In this document: piece after piece, positions 1 through 6,576 of the stretch
How the letters are laid out: the number at the start of each line of letters is the position of its first letter
Position numbering within the stretch: position 1 is the first letter of the stretch
DNA from: DASZTV01 sp036268405
GTDB lineage: Bacteria > Actinomycetota > Actinomycetes > JAFAQI01
Direction: 5' to 3'
Assembly: GCA_036268405.1 (NCBI GenBank)
Contig: DATAUF010000126.1
Coordinates: 1 to 10,975, forward strand
DNA length: 10,975 nucleotides
Program-made: the position numbers and the translations under genes
The notes under the pieces: model-generated
The model's input: the letters and a program-made list of their open reading frames with translations, nothing else
Database searches by the model: none
What the model was told of the DNA's origin: nothing

Positions 1-1
1 C

Positions 2-1495
2 GGCTGGTGTCTCGACACCGCGGCGTCGTACGCCAAGGAGCGGGTGCAGTTCGGGCGGCCGATCGGGATGTTCCAGGCGATCAAGCACCGCGCCGCCGAC
101 CTGCTGGTGCTCGTCGAGCTCATGCGCGCTGCCGTGTGGGACGCCGCGCGCAGTGAGGTGCACGGCATGGATGGCCAGCTGGCCGTCGCGGCCGCCGCAT
201 CGATCGCGTTCGACGGCGCGGTGAAGGCCGGCGAGGACTGCGTGCAGATGCTCGGCGGGATCGGGTTCACCTGGGAACACGACGCGCACCTTTACCTCAA
301 GCGGGCGATCTCGGTCCGTCAGCTGCTCGGCCCGACCAGTGCGTGGCGGACCGCGACGGCACGCATGGGGCTGGACGGCGTACGACGCGAGCTCGACGTC
401 GAGCTTCCGGCTGAGGCGGAGGACTACCGCACTGAGGTCCAGCAGTTCATCGCGACCCTCGACGGCCTCGACGACGAGGCGCGCAAGGTTGCGATCGCCA
501 ACGGCGGATACCTGGCACCGCACTGGCCGGTGCCTTGGGGTCGCGACGCAACCGCGGTGCAGCAGGTCGTCATCGACGAGGAGTTCAAGAAGGCCAAGGT
601 CCGGCGCGCGCATCTGTCGATCGCGGCATGGGCGTTGCCGACGATCATCGAGCACGGCAGCGCCGAGCAGATCGAGAAGTACGTGTCAGAGACGTTCCAC
701 GGCCGGATTAGCTGGTGCCAGCTGTTCAGTGAGCCGGGTGCTGGGTCAGACCTCGCGTCGCTGTCGACGCGGGCCGAGCCGACAGAGGGCGGCTACCTGG
801 TCAACGGACAGAAGGTGTGGACGTCGCTCGCCAAACAAGCGACCCACGGCATCCTGCTCGCGCGCACATCGGCCGGCAAGGACGGCGACCGTCATCACGG
901 GATCTCCTACTTCCTGCTCGACATGAAGACGCCCGGCATCGACATCCGGCCGCTGCGGGAGCTCACCGGCCAGGCGATGTTCAACGAGGTCTTCCTCGAC
1001 AACGTCTTCGTGCCGAGTGACTGCCTGGTCGGCGAGATCGACGGCGGCTGGCGGCTGGCGCGCACGACGCTGACCAACGAGCGGGTGTCGATGGCGAGCG
1101 GCTCGGCGTTCGGGATCGGCGTCGAGAGCATCATCAAGCTGCTCAAGGACCGCGATGTGGATCAGGTCATCCTCGACCACACCGGCCACCTCGTCGCCGA
1201 GGCGCAGTCGCTGGCGCTGCTGGGGATGCGCTCGACGATGCGCGTGCTCGCGGGCGGCGAGAAGGGCTCAGAGTCGAGCCTTCGCAAGCTTGCCGCCGCG
1301 GAGCACGAGCAGCGGGTCCAGGAGTTCGGCATCGAGCTAATGGGTGCCGAGGGCGCGACGATGACCGGCGACGCCTACATGTGGGGCGCGGGCTTCCTCG
1401 CGACCCGCTGTCTGACGATCGCCGGCGGCACCAGCGAAGTGCAGCGCAACGTCATCGCCGAGCGACTGCTCGGCTTGCCCCGCGATGCCGGATAG
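2..1495 (+). CDS. Fused two-domain acyl-CoA dehydrogenase, 5' end outside the window
   Basis: This is an FAD-dependent acyl-CoA dehydrogenase, which introduces an alpha-beta double bond into an acyl-CoA. The frame is open from base 2, so the GTG at 44 is an internal codon and not the start; 497 residues are visible. Roughly the first 110 residues are the C-terminal helical domain of one unit, with FGRPIG, a GGIGFTWEHD motif and YLKRA. A second complete unit follows, with FSEPGAGSDLASL, NGQKVWTS, LTNERVSMASG and a terminal IAGGTSEVQRNVIAERLLGLP. Fused dehydrogenases of this kind, about 700 residues long, are known in mycobacteria (FadE34-like proteins). In the second unit the MCAD catalytic Glu position (YEGT) is Gly (AGGT). 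A Glu instead sits in NERV, the position used by isovaleryl-CoA and long-chain enzymes. The substrate is unknown; bulky or branched acyl-CoA is an inference. Confidence 0.93.
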   Translation, partial: GWCLDTAASYAKERVQFGRPIGMFQAIKHRAADLLVLVELMRAAVWDAARSEVHGMDGQLAVAAAASIAFDGAVKAGEDCVQMLGGIGFTWEHDAHLYLKRAISVRQLLGPTSAWRTATARMGLDGVRRELDVELPAEAEDYRTEVQQFIATLDGLDDEARKVAIANGGYLAPHWPVPWGRDATAVQQVVIDEEFKKAKVRRAHLSIAAWALPTIIEHGSAEQIEKYVSETFHGRISWCQLFSEPGAGSDLASLSTRAEPTEGGYLVNGQKVWTSLAKQATHGILLARTSAGKDGDRHHGISYFLLDMKTPGIDIRPLRELTGQAMFNEVFLDNVFVPSDCLVGEIDGGWRLARTTLTNERVSMASGSAFGIGVESIIKLLKDRDVDQVILDHTGHLVAEAQSLALLGMRSTMRVLAGGEKGSESSLRKLAAAEHEQRVQEFGIELMGAEGATMTGDAYMWGAGFLATRCLTIAGGTSEVQRNVIAERLLGLPRDAG

Positions 1496-1498
1496 CGC

Positions 1499-1512
1499 GC
1501 GCCCGCAGGCGC
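1499..1512. terminator. Possible small bidirectional terminator hairpin
   Basis: A 5-bp GC stem (GCGCC/GGCGC) with a CGCA loop lies in the 26-nt gap between two convergent stop codons. There is no T-run on either side, so this is only a weak candidate for transcription arrest. Confidence 0.25.
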
Positions 1513-1521
1513 CTTCCTGGG

Positions 1522-1962
1522 TTAGTGCTTGACCGAGGTGAAGTTCGCCGACGTCTCCGACGTCATGTCGGTGGTGGACACCGCGACCCCGCACTTCACG
1601 TGTGCCTTGAGGTCGGCCTTGGTCTGCGGGCAGTAACGCACCTTGCCTGCCACGGTCGCCTTGAACGCGAGGTACTTCTCCGAGCAGCTGACGTGCCCGG
1701 CCGAGGATGACTTGACGCTCCTGAACGATGCGATGTCGTAGCCGTACGCCGTGCCCTTGGTCACGATCTCGACGCAGGTGTACGACGTGGACGGGCGCGC
1801 GTGGCTGCTCGTGATGTGGAACGTCTGCCCGACGTGAATGTTCTTGGGCGTGAGGGTGGACTTGTACGCCGCAGCGGCAGGTGCCCCGCTGGCAGCGAGG
1901 GTCGCCACCGTGCTGAGAGCGCAGGCGGACATGACCACGGCAAGAGTCTTGTTGAGCTGCAT
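1522..1962 (-). CDS. Secreted small protein of unknown function with four mature cysteines
   Basis: The predicted product has 146 residues. It starts with a signal peptide: Lys5, a hydrophobic run and a small-residue stretch ending in GAPAAAA around residue 32, so cleavage before Tyr33 is likely. The mature part, about 114 residues, has four cysteines at 63, 93, 111 and 124, enough for two disulfides. Its content of Ser, Thr, Val and Lys, and a VGQTF-type strand near residue 44, suggest a small beta-rich exported domain. I do not recognise a family. The ATG start has GAGGA just upstream on the minus strand. The gene converges with the acyl-CoA dehydrogenase on its left and stands alone, so context gives no hint of function. 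A lipoprotein reading at Cys14 is unlikely because the hydrophobic segment before it would be too short. Confidence 0.72.
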   Translation of the reverse strand: MQLNKTLAVVMSACALSTVATLAASGAPAAAAYKSTLTPKNIHVGQTFHITSSHARPSTSYTCVEIVTKGTAYGYDIASFRSVKSSSAGHVSCSEKYLAFKATVAGKVRYCPQTKADLKAHVKCGVAVSTTDMTSETSANFTSVKH

Positions 1963-2068
1963 GAATCCTCGATCCGGACGAAGTCGCGTGGGGACGCGGT
2001 CACCTTCGCATCAATCCTGGATCGGCACCAGAGGTGTGGACCCTGATGTCACATGGCGTTGCCTGTTC

Positions 2069-2098
2069 CGCCGAACGGCGAATGGTCAGTGGCTGACC
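2069..2098 (-). terminator. Two adjacent hairpins at the 3' end of the kinase gene
   Basis: Reading the minus strand, a 6-bp stem GGTCAG/CTGACC with a 3-nt loop overlaps the kinase stop codon. It is followed by a CGCC/GGCG stem. No T-tract follows. Together these could mark the end of the kinase transcript, but stems of this size are common in GC-rich DNA. Confidence 0.25.
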
Positions 2099-3402
2099 GC
2101 GGCCAGCTCGAGCCAGCGCTGGTAGCGCGCCTCGCAGGCTCCGACCCAGGCGGGGTCCGGCTCGTAGCGTTTCGCGTGCTTGGTCCATCGAACGACGTCT
2201 TTGTTCTCGTCCAGGCCGGCGACGACGCGCGCCCGCCAGGCCGCTCCGAGCGCGGCGCCCTCCGGCACTGCGACGAGGTCGACCGGCAGGCCGGTGCAGT
2301 CGGCGAGCGCACTCATCCACTGCTCGTCGTGCACCCCGCCGCCGCTCGCCACGATTCGGGTCTTCGTGACACCGCTGAGCTCGATGAGCCGGCGCGCGAC
2401 GAACGCCGACGCCTCGTACGCCGAACGGGTGATCGCCGCAGCGTCGTGGCCGATGTCGAGACCGTGGATCGACGCGCGCAGATCGATGTCGTGGACCGGG
2501 GTGCGCTCGCCCTTGAGGTACGGCACGAAGACCGGAACCTCCGACGGTCGGCACTCGCCGGTGGGCGTACCGAATGCGCGTCGTGCCCAGTTGACGAACA
2601 TCCCGCCCGCGTTGCTGGCGCCGCCGAGGATCGCGCGGTCGCCGCCGAGTGGGTGCGGGATCGTCCACATGCCCGGCACGGGGACTGGTCCGGGAAGCAC
2701 GCACCAGACGATCAGCGTCGTCCCGCAGATCACCATGACGTCACCGGGGGAGTTGATGCCCGCGACCGTTGCCTCGGCCCAGGCATCTGCCATGCCGCTG
2801 CCGTGCACCGCATCGCCGACGCGGCCCGCGACGTCGAAGTCGCCGACGACATTCGGCATCTGTTCGGGTCGCAGGCCGATCTCGGCGAGCTTGTCGGCCT
2901 GCCAGGTGCCGTCCCACAACGGGGCGAGGGCGAAGCCGGTTCCGTAGTCGACGACGGCGGACCCGCCGAGTGCCGCCAGCGCCACCGCGGGCGCCGTCCA
3001 GTAACCGTGGGCGTTCGGCATCTGCTTGGCGGTCCACTCGAACATCGAGCGGAACTCCCGCGAGTTGAGCAGGTCGGCCTCGTTGCGACCGGCTCGACCC
3101 CGGTGGTCGCCGTACAGCAGACCGGGAGTCAACGGGCCGCCGTCCGCGTCGACCGCCGTACAGCTCGGGACCATCGTCGCGACCGCGATGCCGTCGAAGT
3201 CGGTCACCTTGAGGTCGGCGAGAGCCTGGCGGGGCCCGTCGACCCAGGCCTGCTTCGCGTCGTGCTCGAACACGTCCACCGATGGTGCGTAGATGTCATG
3301 GGGGACCCGGGCGCGGGCGAGGATCGTGCCGTCACCGTCGACGGCCAGGGCCTTGACCGATGTGGTGCCGATATCGATCCCGACCGTGATCCCGGAGCTC
3401 AC
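2086..3402 (-). CDS. FGGY-family carbohydrate kinase
   Basis: This is an ATP-dependent sugar or polyol kinase of the FGGY family (xylulokinase/glycerol kinase fold), cytoplasmic. Numbered from the GTG at 3402 (438 residues), it has the N-terminal phosphate motif GIDIGTTSVK with Asp10, and a YGDHR segment (Asp99) at the place of the substrate-contacting WxDxR region. Asp206 in MADAWAEA sits 15 residues before a PGD, matching the catalytic-base spacing of xylulokinases. CGTT, PYLKGERTP and a C-terminal GGGVHDEQW adenosine motif followed by DCTGLPV complete it. The length is a little below the usual 480-500. Other in-frame GTGs lie at 3411 and 3429; 3402 is preferred because GAAAGG lies 9 nt upstream and the 3429 start would overlap the palindrome at 3422-3439. 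It is divergent from a hydroxyacid dehydrogenase gene, which suggests shared control. The substrate is not determinable here. Confidence 0.9.
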   Translation of the reverse strand: MSSGITVGIDIGTTSVKALAVDGDGTILARARVPHDIYAPSVDVFEHDAKQAWVDGPRQALADLKVTDFDGIAVATMVPSCTAVDADGGPLTPGLLYGDHRGRAGRNEADLLNSREFRSMFEWTAKQMPNAHGYWTAPAVALAALGGSAVVDYGTGFALAPLWDGTWQADKLAEIGLRPEQMPNVVGDFDVAGRVGDAVHGSGMADAWAEATVAGINSPGDVMVICGTTLIVWCVLPGPVPVPGMWTIPHPLGGDRAILGGASNAGGMFVNWARRAFGTPTGECRPSEVPVFVPYLKGERTPVHDIDLRASIHGLDIGHDAAAITRSAYEASAFVARRLIELSGVTKTRIVASGGGVHDEQWMSALADCTGLPVDLVAVPEGAALGAAWRARVVAGLDENKDVVRWTKHAKRYEPDPAWVGACEARYQRWLELAAVSH

Positions 3403-3421
3403 GTCCTTCACCCTTTCAGTA

Positions 3422-3439
3422 CCTGACACGCGCGTCAGG
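3422..3439. promoter_or_regulatory. Candidate operator: 18-bp near-perfect palindrome
   Basis: CCTGACACG followed directly by CGCGTCAGG forms an inverted repeat with 8 of 9 pairs matching. It lies between the divergent kinase and hydroxyacid dehydrogenase genes. A third copy of the half-site, CTGACGC, occurs at 3453-3459. An 18-bp dyad is a typical size for a dimeric repressor such as a GntR- or TetR-type protein, but no regulator gene lies in the window and I do not recognise the motif. It would suit joint control of both transcripts. Confidence 0.5.
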
Positions 3440-3452
3440 GATTCCCGATAGT
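3423..3452 (+). promoter_or_regulatory. Candidate promoter for the hydroxyacid dehydrogenase-thiolase operon
   Basis: CTGACA at 3423-3428 resembles a -35 box, and GATAGT at 3447-3452 lies 18 nt further on as a possible -10. An overlapping TAGTCT at 3449-3454 also fits TANNNT. The -35 falls inside the palindrome, so a bound repressor would block it. This is inferred from spacing only. Confidence 0.3.
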
Positions 3453-3461
3453 CTGACGCTA

Positions 3462-3477
3462 GCGCCCTGCGGGGCGC
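3462..3477 (+). other. GC-rich hairpin in the 5' leader of the dehydrogenase gene
   Basis: GCGCCC and GGGCGC form a 6-bp perfect stem around a TGCG loop, about 58 nt before the TTG start. It could be a leader structure or part of a protein-binding region. No function can be assigned. Confidence 0.3.
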
Positions 3478-3522
3478 GTTGGGGAGGCATGACTTCCAGC
3501 CTCACCCGCGTTGTACTCCGTG

Positions 3523-3529
3523 AGGGAGG
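3523..3529 (+). promoter_or_regulatory. Shine-Dalgarno sequence that decides a TTG start
   Basis: AGGGAGG lies 5 nt before the TTG at 3535 and is a near-complete match to the 16S anti-SD. The alternative in-frame starts at 3511 (TTG) and 3520 (GTG) have no such site at proper spacing, so 3535 is the best start for the dehydrogenase. Confidence 0.7.
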
Positions 3530-3534
3530 CCGCA

Positions 3535-4512
3535 TTGTCCGACCGTCCACGCGCGCTCGTGCTCGCACCGATGCGCGGGGAGGGCAAGGACCTCCTGTCC
3601 TCGCTCTGCGACATCGTCTACGAGCCCTGGATCGAGCAGCAGCCGGTCAAGCTCTACAAGGCCGAGGATCTCGCCGCGAAGCTGGCCGAGGTTGGCGCCG
3701 AGGTCCTGGTCTGCGAGTCCGACAATGTCAACGGTCCGGTGATGGACCTGCCGTTGAAGGTGATCGGCTGCACCCGCGGTGATCCCAACAATGTCGACGT
3801 CGAGGCGGCGACGCAGGCCGGCATCCCGGTGCTGCGGGCGCCTGGCCGAAACGCAGACGGCGTCGCCGAGATCTGCATCGCGCTTCTGTTCGCGGTCGCA
3901 CGCGGCGTCGTCGTCGCGGACAAGGAGTGCCGTCAGGGTGACATCTACCGTGACGGCACCATTCCCTATCAGCGGTTCCGCGCATGGCAGCTTGCCGGCA
4001 AGACGGTGGGCCTCGTCGGCTACGGCGCGGTCGCCCGGGCTCTCGAGTGGCGGCTCAAGGGTCTGGGCATGAACGTCATCGCCTACGACCCCTATGTCGC
4101 CGACGCGACGCACTCGCTGGAGGACCTGATTGCTGAGGTCGACATCGTGTCGATGCACGCGCCGGTCCTGGACTCCACGCGCGGCATGATCGGCGCCGAG
4201 CAGTTCGCTGCGATGAAGCCGGGTGCGCTCTACATCAACGCGGCCCGCGCGGCGCTGCACGACACTGACGCGATGGTCGCTTCGCTGCAGTCAGGTCATC
4301 TCGGCGGTGCGGGCCTGGATCACTTCGACCACGAATGGCTGGACCCGGCAAGTCCGCTCGCGGCGTTGGACAACGTCGTACTGACCCCGCATATCGGCGG
4401 CGCGACGTACGACACCGAGGCCAACCACTCGCTGCTGATCGCGCGGGGCATCGCGCGCATCCTCGCCGGCGAGACACCCGACAACTGCGTCAATCCCGAG
4501 GTCTTGAAATGA
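3535..4512 (+). CDS. D-2-hydroxyacid dehydrogenase, NAD(P)-dependent
   Basis: The product has 325 residues from a TTG start chosen by its ribosome binding site; an in-frame extension to 3511 is possible but lacks one. It belongs to the D-isomer-specific 2-hydroxyacid dehydrogenases (phosphoglycerate dehydrogenase superfamily), which interconvert a 2-hydroxyacid and a 2-oxoacid. The dinucleotide-binding site is GYGAVA (162-167, with Ala for the usual last Gly), and Asp185 in YDPY is placed to bind the NAD ribose. The catalytic set is complete: Arg238 in NAARAAL, Glu267 in DHEWLDP and His286 in TPHIGG. There is no C-terminal ACT domain, so it is not a regulated serine-pathway enzyme. The thiolase gene begins 12 nt downstream, implying an operon, and an FGGY kinase gene is divergent upstream. 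A phosphorylated sugar-acid or a similar hydroxyacid substrate is an inference from context. Confidence 0.92.
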   Translation: MSDRPRALVLAPMRGEGKDLLSSLCDIVYEPWIEQQPVKLYKAEDLAAKLAEVGAEVLVCESDNVNGPVMDLPLKVIGCTRGDPNNVDVEAATQAGIPVLRAPGRNADGVAEICIALLFAVARGVVVADKECRQGDIYRDGTIPYQRFRAWQLAGKTVGLVGYGAVARALEWRLKGLGMNVIAYDPYVADATHSLEDLIAEVDIVSMHAPVLDSTRGMIGAEQFAAMKPGALYINAARAALHDTDAMVASLQSGHLGGAGLDHFDHEWLDPASPLAALDNVVLTPHIGGATYDTEANHSLLIARGIARILAGETPDNCVNPEVLK

Positions 4513-4524
4513 AGGGATGCTCGC

Positions 4525-5703
4525 ATGACTGAGGCCGTCATCCTCGACGCCATCCGTACGCCGATCGGCAAGCGCAAGGGATCACTGTCCGGCTGGCACC
4601 CGACCGACCTGCTCGGCCACGTGCTGTCCGCGATCGTCGAGCGCAACGGGATCGATCCCGCCATCGTCGATGACGTGATCGGCGGCTGCGTGACGCAGAG
4701 CGGCGAGCAGGGCACCAACGTGACCCGCAACGCGTGGGTCGCGGCCGGGCTGCCGCAGAGTGTCGCCGCGACATCGGTCGACCGGCAGTGCGGGTCGTCC
4801 CAGCAGGCCGTGCATTTCGCGGCGCAGGGCGTGATGGCCGGTGCCTACGACTTGGTGATCGCGTGTGGCGTCGAGTCGATGACCCGCGCGCCGATGGCCT
4901 CCAACGCGCGAGGCGGCACCGGCCCGTTCTCACCAGCGTTCCTCGCAGCGTGCGACAACCAGTTGAAGATGCAGTTCGAGGTCGCACAGAAGATCGCCAA
5001 CGACTGGGGCATCACCCGCGCCGAGATGGACGCGTTTGCCATCGAGTCACACCGCCGTGCGTCGGAGGCCCAGAAGGCAGGCGCCTTCAAGCGCGAGATC
5101 GTGCCGATCAACCTGCGCGACGAGGAAGGAAAGGACACCGGCGTCGTCATGACGGACGACGAGGGCATCCGCCACGAGACGTCAGCAGAGAAGATGGCGT
5201 CGCTGCCGAGTGCGCACTTCAAGCCGGAGGACGCGCCGGACATCACCGCCGGCAACTCCTCTCAGATGAACGACGGAGCCGCCGCGATGCTGATCGCCTC
5301 GCCGGCGATGGCGGAGAGGCTCGGCCTGAAGCCGCGGGCGAAGTTTCGTCACTTCGCGGTCGGTGCGGACTCCGCGGTCTGGGTGCTCACCGCGCCGAAC
5401 CCTGTCACGCGGAAGCTCTTCGCGAAGACGGGGCTGACGGCCGCCGACTTCGACGCGATCGAGGTCAACGAGGCGTTCGCGTCGATCGCGATGGCCTGGG
5501 AGCGGGAGTTCAAGCCGGAGCCGGAGAGGCTCAATCCGCGCGGCGGAGCGATCGCGATCGGCCACCCGCTCGGAGCCTCCGGCATCCGGCTGATGACGAC
5601 GATGCTGCACTACCTCGAGGACTCGGGCGGCACGCTCGGCCTGCAGACGATGTGCGAGGGCGGCGGCCAGGCCAACGTCACCGTCATCGAGCGGCTCGGC
5701 TGA
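4525..5703 (+). CDS. Acetyl-CoA C-acyltransferase (thiolase)
   Basis: The product is a 392-residue thiolase, the usual length. It either cleaves 3-ketoacyl-CoA to acetyl-CoA plus a shortened acyl-CoA (degradation) or condenses two acyl-CoAs. All catalytic elements are visible: nucleophile Cys89 in DRQCGSS, NEAFA from residue 315, His347 in GHPLGASG and the second cysteine Cys377 in CEGGGQAN. A good GAAGGG site lies 8 nt before the ATG. The gene is 12 nt downstream of the hydroxyacid dehydrogenase and probably on the same mRNA. Pairing with that enzyme and a sugar kinase, without a hydratase or hydroxyacyl-CoA dehydrogenase next to it, is unusual. It may complete a pathway encoded elsewhere. 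It converges with the DUF429 gene on its right. Biosynthetic or degradative direction cannot be decided from the sequence alone. Confidence 0.95.
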   Translation: MTEAVILDAIRTPIGKRKGSLSGWHPTDLLGHVLSAIVERNGIDPAIVDDVIGGCVTQSGEQGTNVTRNAWVAAGLPQSVAATSVDRQCGSSQQAVHFAAQGVMAGAYDLVIACGVESMTRAPMASNARGGTGPFSPAFLAACDNQLKMQFEVAQKIANDWGITRAEMDAFAIESHRRASEAQKAGAFKREIVPINLRDEEGKDTGVVMTDDEGIRHETSAEKMASLPSAHFKPEDAPDITAGNSSQMNDGAAAMLIASPAMAERLGLKPRAKFRHFAVGADSAVWVLTAPNPVTRKLFAKTGLTAADFDAIEVNEAFASIAMAWEREFKPEPERLNPRGGAIAIGHPLGASGIRLMTTMLHYLEDSGGTLGLQTMCEGGGQANVTVIERLG

Positions 5704-5727
5704 GTCAGGCGACCTGAAGATCTTCTA

Positions 5728-5748
5728 AGCGGGCCGCAAGCCCTCGCT
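5728..5748. terminator. Possible bidirectional terminator between thiolase and DUF429 genes
   Basis: AGCGGG and CCC-T-CGCT can pair around a 7-nt loop with one bulged T, in the 43-nt gap between convergent genes. A perfect 10-bp palindrome, GAAGATCTTC, lies just left at 5716-5725. No T-run is present, so the call is weak. Confidence 0.3.
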
Positions 5749-6508
5749 ACTCGAACTCGGGTGGCGCGAGCAGCTCGAAGAGGTGGCAGGACGGTACGGC
5801 GATCCACCCCTCGCGCTTCGCCCGCTGGATCAAGGCGCTCGGGATCTGGGTCGTACCCCGGTAGACGGTCGTCGCGCGGGCGACCAGCGCGCACATGAGG
5901 GCGTCGAACGCATCGTCGGAGTCCCGGCAGATCTCCTCGTGGTCGCCGAGGTCGAGTTGCGGAAGCGCGTGTGAGAGCTGGTCGACCATCGCGCCGAGCG
6001 CGGCTGTCTTTGCCGTGCCCTTGTAGGAGGCGTAGCCCAGGCCCCAGTGCCGCACCGCGGCTGCGGGATAGGTCTCGGCAACTCGGCCCGAAACACCGGA
6101 ACGGTCGATTTCCATGCCAGCTTTCATCATCGCCGCGAGCAGCCCGGCCGCACGCATCGCACACACCCCGATCAGATCCGAGGACCCGCTCAACGGCCGG
6201 CCGAGGTTCCTCTCGATCAGGTCCAGGTCGGTCGCGCGATAGCGCAACGGCAGTCGGGCGGTTGCGTCGACCGGTGTCCGATCCACGCGTCCGGTGTGGT
6301 GGGCGTTGACGAACTCGATGAAGTCGTCCGACCAGCCGAGCGGGCAGTCGATTCCGACCTTGTCCGCGACGGCTGCGACCTCAAGGATCAGATCGTCGTC
6401 TGCGGTCGTGGACACGTCGGTGAGCCACGCTTCGCGGCCCTGCCACTGCACCACGGCGAGGGCAGTGCGCTTGGCCTCCGCGCCGAGGTCGACACCCACG
6501 GTGATCAC
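5747..6508 (-). CDS. DUF429 family protein, predicted RNase H-fold nuclease
   Basis: The product has 253 residues from a GTG start. The N-terminus MITVGVDLG carries Asp7 on the first strand. GIDCPLGW carries Asp54, and DSDDAFDAL carries an acidic cluster at 198-202. This arrangement of acidic residues is what led DUF429 proteins to be predicted as RNase H-like nucleases; the biochemical role is unproven. A conserved KREGWIAVP lies near the C-terminus. The length matches the family, so this copy looks intact. No Shine-Dalgarno is seen. Instead TAGCGT sits exactly 6 nt upstream of the GTG, which suggests a leaderless transcript. A truncated paralogue lies immediately upstream in the same orientation, so this locus arose by tandem duplication. 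It converges with the thiolase. Nothing nearby links it to a known defence or repair system. Confidence 0.87.
   Translation of the reverse strand: MITVGVDLGAEAKRTALAVVQWQGREAWLTDVSTTADDDLILEVAAVADKVGIDCPLGWSDDFIEFVNAHHTGRVDRTPVDATARLPLRYRATDLDLIERNLGRPLSGSSDLIGVCAMRAAGLLAAMMKAGMEIDRSGVSGRVAETYPAAAVRHWGLGYASYKGTAKTAALGAMVDQLSHALPQLDLGDHEEICRDSDDAFDALMCALVARATTVYRGTTQIPSALIQRAKREGWIAVPSCHLFELLAPPEFE
5800..5822. repeat. 23-bp direct repeat, copy 1 (inside the intact DUF429 gene)
   Basis: This stretch encodes the end of the AKREGWI motif on the minus strand and matches 6615-6637 at 22 of 23 positions. It is the longest strongly conserved DNA block I see between the two tandem paralogues. Confidence 0.75.
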
Positions 6509-6514
6509 CTGGGC

Positions 6515-6520
6515 ACGCTA
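6515..6520 (-). promoter_or_regulatory. Candidate -10 box for leaderless DUF429 transcript
   Basis: TAGCGT on the minus strand fits the actinobacterial TANNNT -10 pattern and ends 6 nt before the GTG start, so transcription would begin at or next to the start codon. No clear -35 is visible. The same box and spacing occur before the truncated paralogue and before the gene ending at 7800. Confidence 0.5.
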
Positions 6521-6576
6521 ACGCGCCCGCCGTCGCCGTCCGCCTGCTCTCTGGCGCCGACAAATCGTGAAACCTC

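Noticed and set aside
2053..3426. 457-codon plus-strand open frame opposite the kinase gene
   Set aside because: It lies antisense to a complete FGGY kinase with all family motifs; its translation is Arg/Asp/Val-rich with no recognisable domain, as is typical of GC-rich antisense frames.
3489..3782. Plus-strand frame starting at the ATG after GGGGAGG
   Set aside because: The Shine-Dalgarno is only one base from the ATG, the product is Arg-rich and non-homologous, and it overlaps the dehydrogenase in another frame.
4734..5717. 327-codon plus-strand frame inside the thiolase gene
   Set aside because: It is a shifted-frame shadow of the thiolase with an Arg-rich translation and no motifs.
5716..5725. 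GAAGATCTTC palindrome as an operator or att site
   Set aside because: It is a perfect but short 10-bp palindrome in a convergent gap with no second copy and no mobile-element genes.
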